The notes under the pieces: generated by a model
The model's database searches: none
Seen by the model: only the letters and a program-made list of their open reading frames with translations
What the model was told of the DNA's origin: nothing
Assembly (NCBI GenBank): GCA_029959085.1
Contig: JARWIR010000002.1
Coordinates: forward strand, 60,504,154 to 60,568,153
Source of the DNA: Nemophila menziesii
Lineage: Eukaryota > Streptophyta > Magnoliopsida > Boraginales > Hydrophyllaceae
Direction: 5' to 3'
DNA: 64,000 nt
Position numbers and translations under genes: made by a program
Part shown: positions 41,663 to 53,585 of the stretch, in pieces
Layout: every line of letters starts with the position of its first letter
Numbering within the stretch: position 1 is the first letter of the stretch

Positions 41663-43222
41663 TGGTGGTCCTTTGTGTGTTCTAAATAAATGCAAATAAT
41701 AATCGAACCACAACCGCAAGTGTACGGTTGTCCCAAGTAGTAATTCTGATAATCAGATTCGTTCCAAGGACGGATGGTTGATCACAATGTTTATGCAAAT
41801 AGTGATTGATGCACTTATGAAAATGAAAGAGGAATAAATTGTTTGTTTTGGTTTTGTTTATTATATCTAAATGAGAGATAAAATAATAATGCAAGTAAAA
41901 GATAAGACGCAAGTAAAATGTATGAAAACGCAATATGAGATGTAGTACTTGAGAACGCAAGGATCCTCCTAATTTTACTTTCTAACTTATGTTGTTTAAG
42001 GGTTAAACCAGTCAATTACAATGGTCGGGATTCTAATATCCTTATACCCCCGTCAGGGTGGACTATAAGGCGATCCTAAAGTGTCACTAGTCCCGTCAGG
42101 GTAAATATGATCCACCGTTGGATGATTAAGATTTATTACCACATTGGCCCTAGGATTAACTAAGTTCGTCAGAATCAATAGTTTTTATCCTAGATTGAAC
42201 AATTATTTCTGTACCTAAACCCCCCGTCAGGATGATCCATACGCCACATATATGGAATAGCTTAGATACTAATACCTAATTTTAGTTCGCGACTCTAAAA
42301 TCAGTAAACATTCACAAATTGTCGAAAAGAGTAAAAGCCCTAATTTAATTTAATTCAATAAAAACCCAAATTCAACATTCGTTATAATAATAAAATCAAG
42401 ATTCACCCATTGTTTTGTTCTCAAGCACTAATGGAAATTTAGCTCATATTAAAATTAAAAACAAAATTAAAAGAAATGGAATTCATATTGTTTACAAAAT
42501 TAAAATACGGAAAGAACCTAATTTCCGGAATTGGAATGACTACGAACGGAGCTATAGACCCACTCCAGCTCTTGTAGCTTCTTCTTTCTTCCTTCTGTTG
42601 CTTCTCTCTGGTGTTTAATCTTGTGGAATGTGAATTGTGTGAAAAATAGAAGCCCAGACCTCCTTTTATAAGTGTAAAAACGGATTAGGGCTTGGACCAG
42701 AAAATAAAAGACTAATTAAATGTCCAAGCCCAATTTCCAAGCCCAAAATCCCGTAACTGATGATAGGCCTTCACTAAAACAGCTTTTCCCGATGCGTTAC
42801 AACTCCGATTGACCTCATTCCAGTTGCTAAAGTTCCGTAACTCGATAAGGAATGATTTCTCTTCAAAGGTCAGCGGCTAAATCATCGCTTAAGCACCTCG
42901 AAATCAGCAATCTATGGCCTGGAAAGTGGATTTTCAGCTCTAAAAATAATATCTTCGGGATTTGTCTTCAAGTCTTGACTCTAATTCACGATCTTTGACT
43001 TTCTCCTCGGATTCCTCTCCTAGCTAACATCTAAAACCTGTAAACTTTACACTAAAAATACCAATATTACGCGCAAAAGTTTAATAAATTAAAAATGCTA
43101 GAAATAAAAAGGTAATTCCGGATTATTGCAAATTTAGTCCAAAAGTCTATCATATTAATCAAATAAACACCAAAAATGATGTCTCCCAAGGGTCTAAAAT
43201 AAGAACAATTAGGGAGACATCA
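41663..43222 (-). repeat. Solo LTR (family 1, B-like subtype), target duplication ATGCC
   Basis: 1560 bp on the minus strand, TGATGTCTCCCT (plus 43222) to GGACCACCA (plus 41663), flanked by ATGCC at 41658-41662 and 43223-43227. It shares the CCGGAATTACC subtype marker with element B. Its TATA box is the complement of 42664-42670. Confidence 0.95.
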
Positions 43223-43227
43223 ATGCC

Positions 43228-43885
43228 GCAGGTACTTCATCTGGGAATATTAGTGGGTCTGGCCGATATAGGAGCAAGGGAGTAAGACTCAAAAAAGGTG
43301 AAAAAGATAAGTACAACGAAGTGCAAGGGCGGCTGAAATAAAAGGCGCAATAGTGGTAAATCATGAAGGAGGTTTGAATGATATGGGGAATGATAAAAGA
43401 GGATATAGGGACTTATTAGCAATTAATAAAGAGCAGGAAGGAGCTGAAGGAGCTTTACATACATTGGATAAACACATCATAGCACAATAACTCGGAGTTG
43501 TGTTGTACCCGCCGAAGTCAGTAACCCAATCTGAGAATCAGGTTGCCTCGCTGGAACACGATAGAAGGCCTGGAGGAGACGGATATAAGGATATCGAAGG
43601 TGATCAAAGTATGATAGATTCACAAGTACCGAAATCATCTTTGGAGCTCATATTAACCTCCATTAAGGATCAAAATAGTGATGACGTGGATATGTTTGTG
43701 TCATTAAACTAGCGTGTTTTTTGGGTATCCCCTTTTTACTATCATTAATTATCAATTAAGGACGTGTGCAAAACTTGTTCAGATAATTGATATGTTAACT
43801 CTAAGCAACCCCTAAATATTTTACTTTGGAATTTCTATAGAGCGACGAAGCAAAGATTTCGTCGCATTGTTTGTGATATGATGGT
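43228..43885 (+). pseudogene. LINE3 ORF1 tail and start of endonuclease
   Basis: It encodes a hydrophilic segment (AAGTSSGNISGSGRYRSKG, continuing from 41662), then stops, then QSENQVASLEHDRRPGGDG, then ILLWNFYRATKQRFRRIVCD, the usual beginning of the LINE endonuclease with WNCRGA degraded. Element C enters directly after CDM. Confidence 0.65.
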
Positions 43886-45450
43886 TGATGTCTCCTTAAT
43901 TGTTCTTATTTTCGACCCTTAGGAGACATCATTTTTGGTGTTTATTTAATTAATTCGATAGACTTTTGGACTAAATATGCAATAATATGATTTTCCTCTT
44001 TTATTTCTAGCATTTTTTATTTATTAAGCTTTTGCACGTAATATTGGTATTTTTAGTGAGTATTTTACAGGTTTTAGATGTTAGCTAGAAGAGGAATCCG
44101 GGTAGGAAGTCAAAAATCAAAAGATAGAGTCAAGACTTGAAAAGAAATCCCGAAGATATTATTTTTAGAGCTGAAAATCCATTTTCCAGGCCATAGATTG
44201 CTGATTTCGAGGTGCTTAAGCGATGATCTAGCTGTTGACCTTTGAAGAGAAATCATTCCTTATCGAGCTACGGAACTTTAGCAACTGGAATGAGGTCAAT
44301 CGGAGTCATAACGCATCGGGAAAAGCCGTTTTAGTGAAGGTGTATCAGCAGTTACGGGATTTTGGGCTTAGAAAGTGGGCTTGGACATTTAATTAATATT
44401 CTATTTTCTGGTCCAAGCCCTAGAACGAATTTGCACTTATAAAAGGAGGTCTGGACTTCTATTTTACACACAATTCACATTCTGCAAGATTAAAAACACC
44501 AGAGAGAAGCAACTAAAGGAAGGAGAAGAAGCTACAAGAGCTGGAGAGGGTCTATATCTCTGTTCGTAGTCATTCCGATTCCGGAAATTAGGTTCTTTTA
44601 TCTTTTTAGTTCTGTAAACAATATGAATTCCTTTATTTTTAATTTCGTATTCCATTTTAATATGAGCTAAGTTTTATTTAGTGCTTGAGAACAAACAATG
44701 GGTGAATCCCAATTCTTATTACTTAACGAATGTTGAATTTGGGTTTTTATTGAATTAAACTAATTTAGGGCTTTTACTCTTTTCGATAAATTATGAATAT
44801 TTACTGTTTTTAGCGTCATGAACTAGGAACAGGTAATAGTATTTAGGCTATTCCAATTAGTGGCAATTGGATCATCCTGACGGAGGGTTTAAATACGGAA
44901 CCATTTATTCAATCTAGGATAGAAGTTAATGATTCTGACGAGCTTAGCTAATCCTAGGGCCAATGAGGTAATAACACTTAATCATCCAACGGTGGATCAT
45001 ATTTACCCTGACGGGACTAGTGACACTTTAGGATCGCCTTATAGTCCACCCTGACGGGGGTATAAGGAAATTAGAATCCCGACCATTGTAATTGACTAAT
45101 TTAGCCCTTAAACAACATAAGTTAAGAAATAGGATAGGGAGGATCCTTGCGTTCTCAAGTGCTACTTCTCATATTGCGTTTTACATCAATTTACTTGCGT
45201 CTTAGCTTTTATTTGCATTTTAATATTTGTCTTTCATTCATTAGCTTTAATAACAAAAACCAAACAAACATATTATTATCTTTTATTTTCATAAGTGCAT
45301 CAATCACTATTTGCTAGACATTGTGATCAACCATTCCGTCCTTGGAACGAATCTGTATTATCAGAAATACTACTTGGGACAACCGTACACTTGCGGTTGT
45401 GGTTCGATTATTTATTGCATTATTTTTAGAACACACAAAGGACCACCAAG
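43886..45450 (+). repeat. Element C 5' LTR
   Basis: 1565 bp, TGATGTCTCCTT to GGACCACCA. TATA box at 44438-44444. It has four CTGACG motifs downstream of the TATA box, as in element B. The subtype marker is shared with the solo LTR at 691. Confidence 0.96.
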
Positions 45451-45456
45451 TTTTTG

Positions 45457-45474
45457 GCGCCGCTGCCGGGGACG
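45457..45474 (+). other. Primer binding site of element C (tRNA-Asp type)
   Basis: TGGCGCCGCTGCCGGGGA, identical to the element B site and at the same six-base distance from the LTR. Confidence 0.85.
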
Positions 45475-45582
45475 GTAGCGTGTGACCACGGTGTTTATCC
45501 TTTAGTGATAAGTGCATTTTATTTTATTTTATCAGTTTTACGCTTTTTGTTTAGTTTCTTTTCAGGTTTTTAGGTTTGGTGT

Positions 45583-47664
45583 AAGCGAAGAAGGCTATTC
45601 AAGGATCTAGAGCCAACACCTCCGATCCTTAGTAATCCAGAATCGTTGATCAGACTTGCTAACAAGAGAAGAAGAGAACGAGAAGCTTTAGAGGTAGAAG
45701 AGTTAAGTAACAGAATGGAAGAAATCAATCTTCAAGATAATCCACAAGGTCAACTAGGCGCAAATGGCCAACCTTTGGCTCCAGGCGCTATTCCTCCAAT
45801 TCCACAACCACTGAATCCAAATCCTCAAGTTCAGATAGTGATGAATCAAGATCCGTGGTTTACTAATGGTCCTCCAGAAGTTCCATTCCGTGCTCCAGCT
45901 ATAGGAGTAGGTGCTCCAGATATTAATGTTCCGCGTTTTCGTCCAGATTCGGGTATGTTAGCTCAGTTCTAGAATTTTGGTAATTTTCGTGGTAGACCAG
46001 CAGAAGATCCTCTCAGGGCAGTACAGAAATTCAAACAGATATGTGATTCTTATATCACACAAGGGGTCTCGAGAGAACAGATGTATTTTGCTGCTTTTAA
46101 GTTCTTTGTTACCGAGGGAGCAAGTGAATGGCACGATACGCAAGATCCTACGAAGATCACCAATTGGGACCAATTAGAGATTGCGTTCTTTGACAGGTAT
46201 TATCCAAGTAACATGAGGTTAGATGCTGAATTAGAATTGACGCATTTCCGTCAAGAATATGAGGAAACTGTGGGTAGGAGTTGGACAAGATTTCAGATGT
46301 GTTTGCGTAAAGTTCCTAATCATGGCTTTTCAGAACAACAACAGTTAAAGATCTTTTATAGAGGCCTTGATGGAACTTCGAGAGAGAAGTTGGATACGCT
46401 ATGTGGTGCAGGTTTTCTTCAAGTTCAACCCGCTCATGCTAAAATTATCTTAGAGAGAACAGTCAAGAATGAAGTTGGGTGGAATTCAGTAAGAGCACCG
46501 GTTAAGGGAGTGAATAATGTTGATATGGAGGAGAAATTTGCTACGTTTGAGAACAAGATTCAGAGTACTATTGAGCAACAATTAAAACAGCTTACTTTAG
46601 CTGTGAAAGAAGGATTTTCGGGTAAGAAGGTAGCTGTGCATGCTGCACAAGAGGTTTATATGTGTTCGATTTGTCAGGTAGATGATCATGATGAGGAAAA
46701 TTGTCCAAATAACCAAGAATCCGTGATGTTCATGTCCAATAGAGGTAACTTCAATTCAAGTGGTAATGGATATCAGCCTAACAGAAACCATCCTGGGTTT
46801 CAATACTCAAATCCTAATGGGGCAGCCAATCCTACCTATGCGTATCAGCCGCGTCCCCAAGGTAATAACTATAATCCAAGACCACACAACAATTATCAAG
46901 GAGGACATAATCAGGGAAATTATGTACAAAGGCAAGCTCCTCAGAATACATACGATGAAACTTTAAACCAAAAAGCCTTACCTGCCCATCCACAAGAAGG
47001 AGTAGTTACCCTTCAGAAAACCGTTGAAAACTTGATTGCTCTTCAAACACAAGCCTTAGAACGTCAGAACGCAGCTGAAGCGAATATGAAGATTTTCCAG
47101 AATCAGCTAAGCCAAATTAATAAACAGCTGAATCAGCGCCCACAAGGGCAACTTCCTAGCGATACTGAGAATCCAAAGCAATGCGAAGATTGTAATGCTG
47201 TTACATTGAGAAGTGGTAAGAACCTTCCTCCCCCTCCTTTTCCCATTATGAAAGAGAAAGAAGTACCAAGGAAAGAAAAGGAAGTGGTGGAGAAAGAGAA
47301 AGAAAATGAGAAAGATAGTGAGGTTGAAGAAATAGTGAGAACAAGAGAAGTTCCGAAAAAGAGAGATGATATTGTTAGTAGTCGCCCTCCACCACCGTTT
47401 CCATCGCGAGTTCAGAAAAAGGGTGATTTGGGTGATTTTCAGAAATTCTTTAACAGAGTGAAGGGTCTAAGTATTAATATTCCGTTACTTGAGGCAATTC
47501 GAGATATTCCGAAGTATACGAAGTTTTTGAAGAGGGCCCTCACTAACAAAAGGCCCTATTGTGATAACGAGATGATTGGTCTTCCAGAAGAGTGTAGCGC
47601 GATTTGTCAAAGTAAATTACCTCCGAAGTTAGTAGATCCGGGGAGTTTCACGATTCCTATATAA
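45583..47664 (+). pseudogene. gag: Element C gag
   Basis: Colinear with B gag, but the codon matching the B start ATG reads AAG (45583). Codon 130 is TAG (45970-45972), after GMLAQF. Downstream the frame is open to 47664: the gag domain, a knuckle (CSICQVDDHDEENC), an Asn/Gln-rich tail, a Lys/Glu tract and PPPPFPSRVQKKGD. It stops at TAA 47662 because one base is missing relative to element B just before the protease. Confidence 0.92.
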
Positions 47665-47978
47665 TTGGAGAGGAATGGAAAGGAAAGGCGCTATGTGACT
47701 TGGGAGCTAGCATCAATTTGATGCCCAAGTCGATCTTTGACAAGCTAAAAATTGGAAACGCAAGACCCACTTCTATGGTCTTGCAAATGGCGGACAGATC
47801 TCTTGCTCATCCTGAAGGCCGCATTGAGGATGTCCTTGTTAAGGCAGGTACACTTATATTTCCTGTTGATTTCGTAATCCTTGAATACAATGCAGATAGA
47901 AATGTCCCCATTATTTTGGGTAGACCATTCCTAGCTACAGGGAGAACATTGATCGATGTAGAGAATGGCGAACAATGA
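47665..47978 (+). pseudogene. Element C protease (out of frame with gag)
   Basis: It contains the active-site region with LGASINLMPKSIFDKLKIG, then [20 protein letters not shown] and [13 protein letters not shown], ending at TGA 47976-47978. Four bases present in element B (in GAATTGACAATG) are missing here, which puts pol in a different frame. Confidence 0.88.
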
Positions 47979-49813
47979 GGATACAAGATGAGGAAGTAAA
48001 ATTCAATGTGTTTCGAGCTATGAAATTCCCAGATTCTCAGGAAGATTGCTTCAGAATAGATGTAGTAGAGCAAGCATCGCAAGAGGTATTTAATTGTTTA
48101 AATTTTGATGATATCTTGCAGGCTGCTTTAACATTAGATTCACCTGATATGATGGAAGAGCTTACTGAAACAATAGCAGCTCTCAATTCTGAAAATCCGA
48201 AGTATAGGCGTCCTGCCTATGAACCTGTGAGAGAACCGGGGGAAATTGTTCCTAAAAAGAAGCCTTCAATTGAATCTCCTCCGAAATTGGAAGAAAAACC
48301 ATTGCCAGCACACTTGAGGTATGCGTATTTAGGTACTAATGAAACTCTACCTGTTATTGTTTCAGCTAATTTAACAGGCCCTCAAGAAGATAAACTGTTG
48401 CGTGTGTTAAGAGCAAACAAAGAAGCAATAGGTTGGACAATTGCTGATATCAAAGGCATTAGTCCATCCTATTGTAAACACAAAATCATACTTGAAGAGG
48501 CTAACGCACGCTCAGTTGAAGGTCAAAGAAGATTAATGCCCGCTATGAAGGATGTGGTGAAGAAAGAGGTGATCAAACTTTTAGATGCGGGGATTATTTA
48601 TCCCATTTCGAGTAGCGAATGGGTGAGTCCGGTTCAGTGTGTACCGAAGAAGGGAGGAATGACAACAGTTCTTAATGATAAAAATGAAGCGATTCCTTCA
48701 AGAACGGTAGTTGGATGGAGAGTTTGCATGGATTATAGAAAGCTGAACAAGGCCACCAGAAAAGATCATTTCCCTTTGCCCTTCATAGATCAGATGTTAG
48801 ACAAATTAGCCGGAAGAGAGTATTATTGCTTCTTGGATGGTTATTCTGGGTATAATCAAATTTACGTGGCTCCAGAAGATCAACATAAAACAACATTTAC
48901 ATGCCCCTTTGGTACTGTTGCATATCGTAGAATGCCATTTGGGTTGTGTAATGCTCCTGCTACCTTTCAGAGATGCATGATGGCCATCTTCTGGGATATG
49001 ATCGATAACTTCCTTGAAGTGTTTATGGATGATTTTTCTGTATTTGGTGATGATTTTGATAAGTGTTTAGACAATTTGGAGAAAGTGTTAATCAGATGCA
49101 AAGAAACAGATTTGGTATTAAACTGGGAGAAATGTCATTTCTTGGTTCGCGAAGGTATTGTTCTGGGTCACAAAGTTTCGAGTGTTGGATTGGAAGTCGA
49201 TAGAGCGAAGATTGAGGTAATTAAAACTCTTCCCCCTCCTGTTTCTGTTAAAGGGGTAAGAAGTTTTCTAGGCCATGCTGGTTTTTATAGGCGATTTATC
49301 AAATATTTTTCTAAAATTGCGAAACCGTTATGCAACTTACTTGAAAAGGATTCCAAATTCCTTTTTGATGAAGCGTGTTTAGCGGCTTTCAAAGCAATCA
49401 AAGAAAAGCTTATTTCTGCTCCTATAGTAGTGCCTCCAGATTGGAATTTACCGTTTGAGGTTATGTGTGATGCAAGTGATTTATGTATGGGAGCTGTATT
49501 AGGACAAAGAAAAGAGAAAGTTTTTCATTCGATTTATTATGCTAGTAAAACTTTTAATGGTGCTCAGATCAATTATACAGTTACAGAAAAGGAGTTGCTA
49601 GCGGTTGTGTATTCATTCGATAAATTTCGCTCTTATCTTCTTGGAGCGAAAGTTATTGTTTATACAGATCATTCAGCGATTCGATATCTTATGGAGAAGA
49701 AAGATGCTAAACCAAGGTTAATCAGATGGGTGTTATTGCTTCAAGAGTTCGATTTAGAGATAAAGGATAGAAAAGGGTGCGAGAATCAGGTTGCAGATCA
49801 TCTATCGAGATAG
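47975..49813 (+). pseudogene. pol: Element C reverse transcriptase and RNase H
   Basis: 612 codons: linker ([18 protein letters not shown]), RT ([48 protein letters not shown], and catalytic [12 protein letters not shown] intact), [20 protein letters not shown], then RNase H ([52 protein letters not shown]). It ends at TAG 49811 where one base is missing compared with element B, just before the integrase. Confidence 0.92.
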
Positions 49814-51207
49814 AAGGTTCAGAGTTGAATAGTGGTACTGAAGCGGTTAGAGAAGAATTTCCTGATGAGAATCTATTCGAAGTTCGTGACTATGAAGCCC
49901 CTTGGTACACGGATATTGCAAACTTAGTGGTAAGTGGTTCCTTTCCTGAAGGTTCAACTTATCAAGAGAGAAAAAGATTAGCTCACCGTGCAAGACAGTT
50001 CTTTTGGGAGGATCCGTTCCTCTATAAAGTGTGTGCTGATCAGATGGTAAGAAGATGTGTAGCCAAGGAAGAAATTGAGGCGATTATAGCTGGGTGTCAT
50101 GATTCACCTTACGGTGGACATTTCAAAGGAGATCGAACTGCTGCTAAGGTATTACAATCTGGTTTCTATTGGCCTTCTATTACAAAAGATTGTCATGAAT
50201 ATACTAAAAGATGTAATAGATGCCAATTTACCGGAAACATATCCAAGAGGGATGAGATGCCACGTAATAATGTATTAGAAGTTGAAATATTTGATGTTTG
50301 GGGTATAGATTTTATGGGTCCGTTCGTTCCTTCAAATGGTAACCTCTACATCTTATTAGCTGTTGATTACGTGTCTACGTGGGTAGAAGCAGTGGCTTTA
50401 CCAACCAATGATTCTAGAGTGGTGATTAAGTTCTTAAAATCACATATTTTCACTAGACATGGAACTCCAAGGGTGATTATTAGCGATGGAGGCACCCATT
50501 TCGTTAATAAGTATTTGAAGACTGTTCTAGATAAATATGGAGTCAGACATCGTGTATCCACCGCTTATCATCCACAAGCCAATGGTCAAGCCGAAGTATC
50601 AAATCGTGAGGTAAAATCTATTTTAGAGAAAACCGTTGGTCCTACTAGAAAAGATTGGTCTATGAAATTAGATGATGCACTTTGGGCATATCGAACTGCT
50701 TTCAAAACCCCAGTAGGCGCTTCTCCGTATCGAATGGTTTATGGTAAGGCTTGTCACTTACCTCTTGAGTTAGAAATGGGTGCCTATTGGGCTATTGCAA
50801 AGTTAAATTTAGATCCTACGCTAGCTGGTGAGAATCGAATGATGAAACTTAATGAGCTTGATGAATTCAGATTACATGCTTATGAAAATGCTAAGCTTTA
50901 TAAAGAAAATACTAAGAGATGGCATGATAATCGAATTCGAGAGAAGAACTTTGTAGTAGGACAAAGAGTGTTGAAATATAATTCGAAGTTCAGTAATTAT
51001 CCGGGGAAATTAAGATCGAAGTGGTCGGGTCCTTACATTGTAACCAAGGTTACACCTCATGGAGCTATAGAGATAGAACATCCACTTGAGAACCGTACAT
51101 TCATGGTGAACGGTCATCGTTTAAAGATATATCATGGAGGTGAAGACACCGATCATGCAAAAGACCCACATCCCGGAGAGGTCATGTACCTCCTCGAAGC
51201 GCCTTAG
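49814..51207 (+). pseudogene. Element C integrase
   Basis: The integrase frame is open through 49777-51207 and homologous from about 49814. The zinc-binding part is complete ([18 protein letters not shown], then CNRCQFTGN). Core [21 protein letters not shown] and [17 protein letters not shown]. The GPY/F module ([20 protein letters not shown]) follows, ending [10 protein letters not shown]. It would be cut from the polyprotein and act in the nucleus on cDNA. Confidence 0.92.
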
Positions 51208-52253
51208 AAGCACGAGGTAACCCGTCGAGCTTAACGACGTTAAACAAAAGCCAATTTCTTGTATATTAGTTTACGTATTTCAATTTCCGTAGTATAAATT
51301 AGTTAAAGTTTTCGTTTATTTTAGTTTTATTTTTAAGAAATGAGGAAGGGTGTTTGTTTTTGATGATTTCAGGGGTATAATGGTCATGAGTTTGGGGTCA
51401 AACGATGGGAAAAACGGAGAAAAATTGAAGTCCACAGCAGGTTTGACCGGCTAGCCGGCGAGCTGGCCGGCATACCGGCCAAACGAGCAGATAGACCCCA
51501 AATTCCCTGACCACTGGGTCAGCGACAACGCAGCAATGCTGCGTCTTCATTCGCGCCAGCGAGAGAGCGCCGGCATGCCGGTCAACTGACCGGCTAGCCG
51601 GCCAACGAGGAAGAATGTTCTGGTCCTTGCGTCAGCGACGACGCAAGGTTGCTGCGTCATCAAATGCGCCATCGAGATTTCACAGGCATGCCGGCGAATC
51701 CGCCGGCTAGCCGGTCAAGGATTTCAAATTCCCTGACCATTGCGTCAGCGACGACGCAATATACTTGCGTTTTGAGGTAAAAAAAAAGAAGTCGAATTTA
51801 GTAATTTTTTTTCCGCCGCCCTCTCGCCCGGCATGCCGGCGAATCCGCCGGCTAGCCGGACAGCTGTTGCGAGAGGCGGTTTTGAGCTTAGTAAACCTAG
51901 TTTTTTGCCTCTTTTCCAAGCCAAAACTTATAATCCGAATTCTTGCCTCCACCCACTCCTAAAATAATCAACAAACAGCTATAAAATCATCAAATCAAGC
52001 CTTCTATCATCACAAGAACACAAAATCAACTCACATCCTCTCCAAAACATCATCAAATTTCACCTTTTCTCCAAAAATTTTCCTCTTCCCAACCTTGAAA
52101 TTAAACCAAATTCTTTCAAAATCTCTCTCTAATAACCTTAACCCATCTCATATAACACCTAGTTCTTCAAGTTTTAAGCCTCAAAACATCAAATTTCAAA
52201 GCTTTTCTCTAGCTTTTTCTCTATTTGAAGTTTTGAGTTTGGGGTGAAAAGAG
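51208..52253 (+). other. Element C spacer between pol and ORF3
   Basis: No gene. It starts GAGGTAACCCGTCGAGC as in B. ATGAGTTTGGGGT at 51386, then the GC-rich palindrome block (about 51445-51862), then a CATCAAAT-rich leader and TTGAGTTTGGGGT at 52233-52245 before the ORF3 ATG. Confidence 0.8.
51445..51862. repeat. Palindromes CCGGCTAGCCGG and CCGGCATGCCGG in the C spacer
   Basis: CCGGCTAGCCGG at 51447, 51590, 51703 and 51848. GGCATGCCGG at about 51572, 51686 and 51830. TTGCGTC/GACGCAA inverted pairs also recur (about 51637 and 51741). The unit core is unrelated to the AACCGGGTACCCGGTT core of element B. Confidence 0.88.
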
Positions 52254-53585
52254 ATGACTAACAGAACCGATTCCATGTGTAACTATCGAAGAAACATACC
52301 AAGAAACAGGAATACTGTTGGAGCTAGCCCAGACCAAGCAATTGAGATTCCGGATTCGCGATCCAAAAAGACTGTCCAAAATCCAATTGCTCCGAAACGA
52401 AAAGAAAATCCAAGTAAGGCTAATCCGAAAAAGAGCAGGTTAATTGATGAGAGTGATGAAGAAAGTGAGGAAGAAGTTGAAGAAGAGATTAAAGAAACTG
52501 AACAAGTAATTCCCGAAGAACCAGTGCAACAACCGAAAGCTCCGCGTAGGAAAGCTTGGGCTCAAAAGCCTAAGAGAGTCTTCGTTCCTTGGGAAACTCA
52601 GGTTCGTGATCGAATTGAATTTTTGAAGTTTGGTGAGGAGATGAATCTTCCTAAAGGTATTATGACTAGTGCTTATAAAGATTATGGTGTTACTTGTGAT
52701 AAATTGGGTTGGAAGGAATTGAGAGAAAGGAAGCTTGAGTATATTCCTACCTTGGTGCGAGATTTTTATGAAGGAATCGCCTTCTCAAAAGAAGCTGTTA
52801 TTATTCGCAAAAAGGTAGTTCCTTTCTCCGTTGAGCTTATTCGTAAATCATTGAAATTACCCGAGTTTTCCGGAATATGTCCGTTTCAAGAATCTCTTAA
52901 AGAACCTTCGTTTGATTATGAATCCCTTTGGGGAAAACTGATTGTTGATGGGGCCCGCCCAATTCCCGAAGGAGAGAGATATCCTGGACAGATGTATAGT
53001 AGTAACTTGCTACCATGTGCTAAGATTTGGTCACGTTTCATAATACCTACCTTCTTCGGAGTTAAACACATATCGGAAGTGAAGAAGGAGCATCTTTTGT
53101 TCATTAAATGTATTATTGAGGAGAAACCCATGGATGTTGCTCGTGTGATATATGATACCATCATGGAATTTGCTAGAATTCCTACTTCACAACAAAATCT
53201 CAAATTTCCTTGTACAGTCACTACTTTGTGTTTAGACGCAAAGGTTCCGCGTAAAGACGCAGAGATTGATCGTGTTGTAGGGTGTGAGAGCATGGGTTTA
53301 ACTTTGATCAAGAATATTCATGATGAAGTGGTAAAAGCAACAAGGAATCCTAGAGCTCCTCCAAAGAAGAAGATGCATACAACTGATAAGTTGGAAGCTA
53401 AAGTGAAGGTGTTAGAAGAGAACCAAGTAAAGATGATTGCGTCTTTAGGAAACGTTACAAAAGAGTTAGAACTTCTCCGAAACATGTTATTGGGGGTGAG
53501 CACAATTCAACATGCCACCTATGGTATTCTTACGCAGGAGAAAGTTCATGGACGCAACACCGATAACCAGCCTCGAGCTGGTTGA
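52254..53585 (+). CDS. Element C third ORF (Athila accessory protein)
   Basis: 443 codons, uninterrupted. Same design as the element B protein: MTNRTDSMCNYRRN start, basic cluster (PKKSRLIDESDEESEEEVEE) running into an acidic stretch, the core domain about 90-340 (DRIEFLKFGEEMNLPKGIM, KVVPFSVELIRKSLKLPEF, EGERYPGQMYSS, SRFIIPTFFGVKHISEVKKE, CLDAKVPRKDAEID) and a coiled coil about 375-415 (LEAKVKVLEENQVKMIASL). The core is better conserved between B and C than the N-terminal 80 residues. No membrane segment or signal peptide. Role unknown; the basic N-terminus suggests the nucleus. Confidence 0.88.
   Translation: MTNRTDSMCNYRRNIPRNRNTVGASPDQAIEIPDSRSKKTVQNPIAPKRKENPSKANPKKSRLIDESDEESEEEVEEEIKETEQVIPEEPVQQPKAPRRKAWAQKPKRVFVPWETQVRDRIEFLKFGEEMNLPKGIMTSAYKDYGVTCDKLGWKELRERKLEYIPTLVRDFYEGIAFSKEAVIIRKKVVPFSVELIRKSLKLPEFSGICPFQESLKEPSFDYESLWGKLIVDGARPIPEGERYPGQMYSSNLLPCAKIWSRFIIPTFFGVKHISEVKKEHLLFIKCIIEEKPMDVARVIYDTIMEFARIPTSQQNLKFPCTVTTLCLDAKVPRKDAEIDRVVGCESMGLTLIKNIHDEVVKATRNPRAPPKKKMHTTDKLEAKVKVLEENQVKMIASLGNVTKELELLRNMLLGVSTIQHATYGILTQEKVHGRNTDNQPRAG
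53565..53583 (+). other. Hairpin across the ORF3 stop (element C)
   Basis: AACCAGC CTCGA GCTGGTT, the counterpart of 13317-13335 in element B. Confidence 0.6.
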
